9,544 nucleotides of DNA from Lysobacterales bacterium (GTDB taxonomy: Bacteria; Pseudomonadota; Gammaproteobacteria; Xanthomonadales; SZUA-36). The notes under the pieces were generated by a model. It ran no database searches, was not told the DNA's origin, and saw nothing but the letters and a program-made list of their open reading frames with translations. A program made the position numbers and the translations under genes. The stretch spans positions 1 to 9,544 of the forward strand of contig JARFQZ010000070.1 in NCBI GenBank assembly GCA_029287515.1, read 5' to 3'. Below, one piece after another: positions 6,811 to 9,544 of the stretch; the stretch's first letter is position 1; each line of letters begins with the position of its first letter.

Positions 6811-6839
6811 ATCGTAAAGCACAAGATTAGCTTTTGCAA
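6811..6839 (-). promoter_or_regulatory. Candidate sigma70 promoter upstream of plsB
   Basis: Reading the - strand, TTGCAA (6839-6834) and TACGAT (6816-6811) are separated by exactly 17 bp, each with four of six consensus bases. The -35 lies 11 bp after the pyrF stop codon in an AT-rich stretch. Initiation would be near 6804, about 190 bases before plsB and upstream of both hairpins. This is sequence-based only; a promoter downstream of the terminator was also looked for, and nothing convincing was seen. Confidence 0.35.
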
Positions 6840-6850
6840 GCGATATTTTT

Positions 6851-7591
6851 CTAAGGCAAAACGGCGGCTATCTGTTGCTGGATGGCTTCGGCTGCAGCCC
6901 GGGGATCGGCGGCATCGCGGATGGGGCGCCCTACCACCAGGTAGTCTGCTCCTGTCGAAATGGCTCGCCCCGGTGTGGCGACGCGCTGCTGATCGTCTTC
7001 GACGGGATCTTCATCGTTGAAGATCGGGCGGATTCCAGGGCACACGGTGATCAGTGCATGGTCCACGGACTCGCGCAAGGCCGGGACTTCCAGCCCGGAT
7101 GACACCACGCCGTCACACCCGACTTCCAGCGCGCGCCTGGCTCGCGAGAGGACCAGGGTCCTGGCATCGCACTGGAACCCCAGGTCGTCCAGATCGCCCT
7201 GGTCCAGGCTGGTCAACGCAGTCACCGCGAGGACCTGCATGTCACCCTTGGCTTCGGCCGCGGCCCTGAGCATGCTGTCATTACCGTGAACGGTGCAGAA
7301 ATTCACCTCGTGCCGGGCCAGTTGGCGAACGGCTGAAGCCACCGTGGCCGGGATATCGAACAGCTTTAGATCGGCAAAGATCTTCTTGCCCTGGTCCTGC
7401 AGTTCGGCCGCCAGTTCGAAATAGTGCCCGGAAAGGAAGAACTCCAGTCCCAGCTTGTAAAACTCCACCGAGTCGCCCAGGGTGTCGACCAGCGCCCTGG
7501 CACGATCCAGGTCTGGAACGTCAAGCGCGAAGATGAGGCGTTCGCGGGCTGGGATGCCGGTTTTGATCGGTGAATCTGAAGTCTGGTTCAT
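6851..7591 (-). CDS. pyrF: Orotidine 5'-phosphate decarboxylase PyrF
   Basis: A cytoplasmic enzyme that decarboxylates OMP to UMP, the last step of de novo pyrimidine synthesis. It has 246 residues, the usual size of the type 1 bacterial enzyme. Asp24 and Lys46 (YKLGLEFF) plus the DLKLFD segment with Asp74, Lys76 and Asp79 give the expected active-site charge network. Phosphate-binding features are the CPGIR stretch (184-188), DDQQRVATP (199-207) and Arg222 in VVGRPIRD. The core motif reads DLKLFDIPATV instead of the usual DLKxHDIPNTV. The loop after GIRP is slightly extended (IFNDEDPVEDD). Its ATG overlaps the stop of the upstream hydrolase gene (ATGA, 4 bp), with a GAGGGA ribosome binding site inside that gene, which implies translational coupling. 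Confidence 0.97.
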   Translation of the reverse strand: MNQTSDSPIKTGIPARERLIFALDVPDLDRARALVDTLGDSVEFYKLGLEFFLSGHYFELAAELQDQGKKIFADLKLFDIPATVASAVRQLARHEVNFCTVHGNDSMLRAAAEAKGDMQVLAVTALTSLDQGDLDDLGFQCDARTLVLSRARRALEVGCDGVVSSGLEVPALRESVDHALITVCPGIRPIFNDEDPVEDDQQRVATPGRAISTGADYLVVGRPIRDAADPRAAAEAIQQQIAAVLP

Positions 7592-8475
7592 GAGCTTCCC
7601 TCGTCTGGGGGGTTGTCGTTTTCGATAATGAAATCGCGGATGGCGCCTGCTATTTCAGCGGGTTTGTCCATGTGGAAATGATGATGGCCTTCCAGCGTTT
7701 CGTGAACACCATGATCCATCGCCCGGCGACGTTTTTCCAGCTTTTCGCGCGAGGCCCAGGGTGAGTCCTCGGTAGCGGTGAAGGTAAGCGTGGGCGCAGT
7801 GATGTGGCTGACCAGGTCCAGCGCCTGTTCGTCGGTCATGACCAGCGAGGACACCCAGTTGAGGGAGGGGTCACTGCGCCATTGGTACTGAGAACGTGTT
7901 TTCTTCACGGCCCGTTCACAAATCAGGCGTGCGGCTTTCTCGTGCATGCCGGAGTAAAGGCAACGGGCCTTGACCATGTGCTCGATTGAATCGAACAGGC
8001 GGATCGGGCCGGTGCCACGCCGGTTCTTGACCAGCGAGCGCCTGAGCCGCTCGGTTGTGCTGTCCGCGCTGACCGATACCGGCCCCATTGTGTCCAGCAA
8101 TACGATGCTCCGCACACGCTCCGGGGCGCCGGCGGCGTAGGCGGAGGCAATCGCGGCGCCGAGTGAATGCCCCAGCAGGTGACAGCTGGACCACCCCAGT
8201 TCGTCCAGCGCGGCATCCACGTTGAACAGGTAGTCGATAAAGTGATACCGGCTGGTCTCATGCCGGTGTTCGGAATGTCCGTGGCCGGGAAGGTCGATGG
8301 CCAACAGGTCCAGGGGAGCTAACAGGGGCGCCAGAGGAATGAATGAAGCCGCATTGTCCAGCCAGCCGTGGAGGCACAGTACGCGAGGGCCGCCGGCGCA
8401 GGGCCAGTGCAGGGCGGCCAGGCGGCCCTGGCGGGTGTCGATCTGTACTTCGTTAACGGGCCTGGAGGTTGGCAT
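7588..8475 (-). CDS. Alpha/beta hydrolase, SERHL/MhpC-like
   Basis: A soluble alpha/beta-fold serine hydrolase of about 295 residues; the natural substrate is unknown. Visible elements, numbered from the chosen start, are the oxyanion-hole segment LCLHGWLDN (about 33-41), the DLPGHGHSEH strand-turn (about 61-70) and the nucleophile elbow GHSLG with Ser104. The likely acid is Asp237 in ATEDSPW and the catalytic His lies in EGHHHFHM (about 262-269). The HGWLDNAASF stretch resembles serine hydrolase-like (SERHL) proteins. I placed the start at the ATG at 8475, which overlaps the uvrD end by 23 bp. An in-frame ATG at 8550 would add 25 residues read entirely over the conserved uvrD tail and is unlikely. 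No clear ribosome binding site is seen, so translation may be coupled to uvrD. It lies between uvrD and pyrF in one apparent operon. Confidence 0.9.
   Translation of the reverse strand: MPTSRPVNEVQIDTRQGRLAALHWPCAGGPRVLCLHGWLDNAASFIPLAPLLAPLDLLAIDLPGHGHSEHRHETSRYHFIDYLFNVDAALDELGWSSCHLLGHSLGAAIASAYAAGAPERVRSIVLLDTMGPVSVSADSTTERLRRSLVKNRRGTGPIRLFDSIEHMVKARCLYSGMHEKAARLICERAVKKTRSQYQWRSDPSLNWVSSLVMTDEQALDLVSHITAPTLTFTATEDSPWASREKLEKRRRAMDHGVHETLEGHHHFHMDKPAEIAGAIRDFIIENDNPPDEGSS
7596..7602 (-). promoter_or_regulatory. Ribosome binding site of pyrF
   Basis: GAGGGAA on the - strand precedes the pyrF ATG (7591) by 4 bases from its end. It lies within the last codons of the hydrolase gene. It fixes the pyrF start and the 4-bp ATGA overlap. 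Confidence 0.6.
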
Positions 8476-9544
8476 AGGCAAGTACCAGCCACTTTGCGCC
8501 CACGTCCAGGAAATTGACGTGGACCCGCGTGTGTTCGCCGGACCCTTCAAATGACATCACCGTGCCTTCCCCGAACTTGGGATGTAACACGGCCTGGCCC
8601 AGCTTGAACGGCCAGTTGCTGCTGTCCGGGCTCATTGCCGCAGCAGGGCGTGCTGAAACCCATGGCTGACGACTGGATGTCCGCGGCCGGATTTCCTCGA
8701 GGTACTCCGCAGGGATTTCGTCAATGAACCTCGAAGGGCGGCAGAAATTCTCCGAACCGTGCATGCGCCTGATCTCGGCATAAGTCAGGTACAGTTTTTC
8801 CCTGGCGCGGGTCATGCCTACGTAGCACAGCCGCCGTTCCTCCTCGAGCCGGCCGGCCGCGTCCTCCACCGATCGCTGGTGAGGAAACAAACCATCTTCC
8901 ATACCCACAATGAAAACCAGCGGGAACTCCAGGCCCTTGGCGGAATGGAGCGTCATCAACTGGACGCAGTCATCCCAGCTCTCACCCTGGGTTTCCCCTG
9001 CCTCCAGTGCCGCGTGGCTGAGAAACGACTGGAGTTCGCTCAGGCCCGCGTCTGCGTCCTCCTGGGGCAGGACAAACGCGTCGGCGGCATTCACCAGTTC
9101 CCTGAGGTTCTCCATCCGGGTTTCCATTCGTTCCCTGGGTTCTTTTTCGTAATGGGCCGCCAGGTTACTGTCATCGATGACGCCCTGCATCTGGTTGCCC
9201 AGTGTCCAGTCCTGCATGCGCTCTCGCATATCTTCGATCAGCTTGACGAAGCCGGCGACGGCGTTGCCGGCGCGAGCAGCGAAGATACCTTGCGCCAGGC
9301 ATTCGCCAGCGGCCTGCCACAGGGTGAGGGAACTCTCACGGGCCTGCAAACGAATCATGGCGACGGTCTTTTCACCAATGGCCCGGGTGGGTTTGTTGAT
9401 GACCCGTTCCAGCGCTGCGTCGTCATTCGGGTTCAGAATAAGGCGCAGATAGGCGAGCGCATCCTTGACCTCGGTACGCTCGAAAAAGCGTTGACCGCCG
9501 TAAACCCGGTAGGGAATGTTGGCGCGCAGCAGGTATTCCTCGAA
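8453..9544 (-). CDS. uvrD: DNA helicase II UvrD, C-terminal part (5' end outside window)
   Basis: The C-terminal 363 residues of the superfamily 1A 3'-5' helicase that acts in nucleotide excision and mismatch repair. The reading frame stays open to the window edge at 9544: the first residues (FEEYLLRANIPYRVYGGQRF, then FERTEVKDAL) match the UvrD 2A domain, so the ATG at 9358 is internal. Helicase motif V is seen in QLMTLHSAKGLEF (about residues 195-207 of the visible part) and motif VI in EEERRLCYVGMTRAREKL (about 234-251). The final 50 residues (KLGQAVLHPKFGEGTV onward, ending KWLVLAYANLQAR) form the Tudor-like tail known to contact RNA polymerase. The full E. coli protein is 720 residues, so about half is here. 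It appears to be the first visible gene of a uvrD-hydrolase-pyrF operon. Confidence 0.97.
   Translation of the reverse strand, partial: FEEYLLRANIPYRVYGGQRFFERTEVKDALAYLRLILNPNDDAALERVINKPTRAIGEKTVAMIRLQARESSLTLWQAAGECLAQGIFAARAGNAVAGFVKLIEDMRERMQDWTLGNQMQGVIDDSNLAAHYEKEPRERMETRMENLRELVNAADAFVLPQEDADAGLSELQSFLSHAALEAGETQGESWDDCVQLMTLHSAKGLEFPLVFIVGMEDGLFPHQRSVEDAAGRLEEERRLCYVGMTRAREKLYLTYAEIRRMHGSENFCRPSRFIDEIPAEYLEEIRPRTSSRQPWVSARPAAAMSPDSSNWPFKLGQAVLHPKFGEGTVMSFEGSGEHTRVHVNFLDVGAKWLVLAYANLQAR

Noticed and set aside
8476..8550. Upstream ATG at 8550 as the start of the hydrolase
   Set aside because: The extra 25 residues would be read entirely over the conserved UvrD Tudor-like tail and have no hydrolase-like or signal features.
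1..9544. CRISPR arrays, insertion sequences, tRNA genes, toxin-antitoxin or defence genes
   Set aside because: I searched by eye on both strands and found no repeat arrays, transposase-like frames or clover-leaf sequences; the genes present are housekeeping and transport genes.

Overview
The window reads as an ordinary chromosomal segment of a gammaproteobacterium. The best taxonomic pointers are a PlsB-type glycerol-3-phosphate acyltransferase, a UvrD with the enterobacterial/pseudomonad-like C-terminal tail, TtcA and a YdcH-like small protein. DNA composition is moderately GC-rich and coding density is high. A TRAP carboxylate transporter plus an outer-membrane porin fits a marine or saline lifestyle, but that is inference; I cannot name a genus.

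Left part (1-3877): the 3' half of a TRAP large permease gene (dctM) enters on the + strand. Facing it on the - strand is a tightly packed run ttcA -> TRAP solute-binding protein (dctP, TakP-like) -> outer-membrane porin. The ttcA and dctP frames overlap by 46 bp, and the porin starts in or just after the end of dctP. The binding protein and the permease of what may be one transporter are therefore encoded convergently with the porin between them. Together they would form a route for a small organic acid: porin across the outer membrane, lipid-anchored binding protein, DctQM across the inner membrane.

Middle (3878-6850): a 44-bp divergent spacer separates ttcA from a small YdcH/DUF465 gene on the + strand. 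The 3' end of that gene overlaps the 3' end of the large - strand plsB gene by 23 bp. Upstream of plsB lies the only sizeable non-coding stretch (6617-6850, 234 bp). It is AT-rich and holds a possible promoter with a palindrome over its -10, two tandem hairpins and a clear Rho-independent terminator, all on the - strand.

Right part (6851-9544): a compact - strand operon uvrD (5' end outside the window) -> alpha/beta hydrolase -> pyrF, with 23-bp and 4-bp overlaps.

I found no mobile elements, CRISPR arrays, tRNA or rRNA genes, phage genes or defence genes. No previously undescribed system is evident. The most worthwhile items are the pyrF-plsB intergenic leader/sRNA candidate and the split, overlapping arrangement of the TRAP/porin genes.
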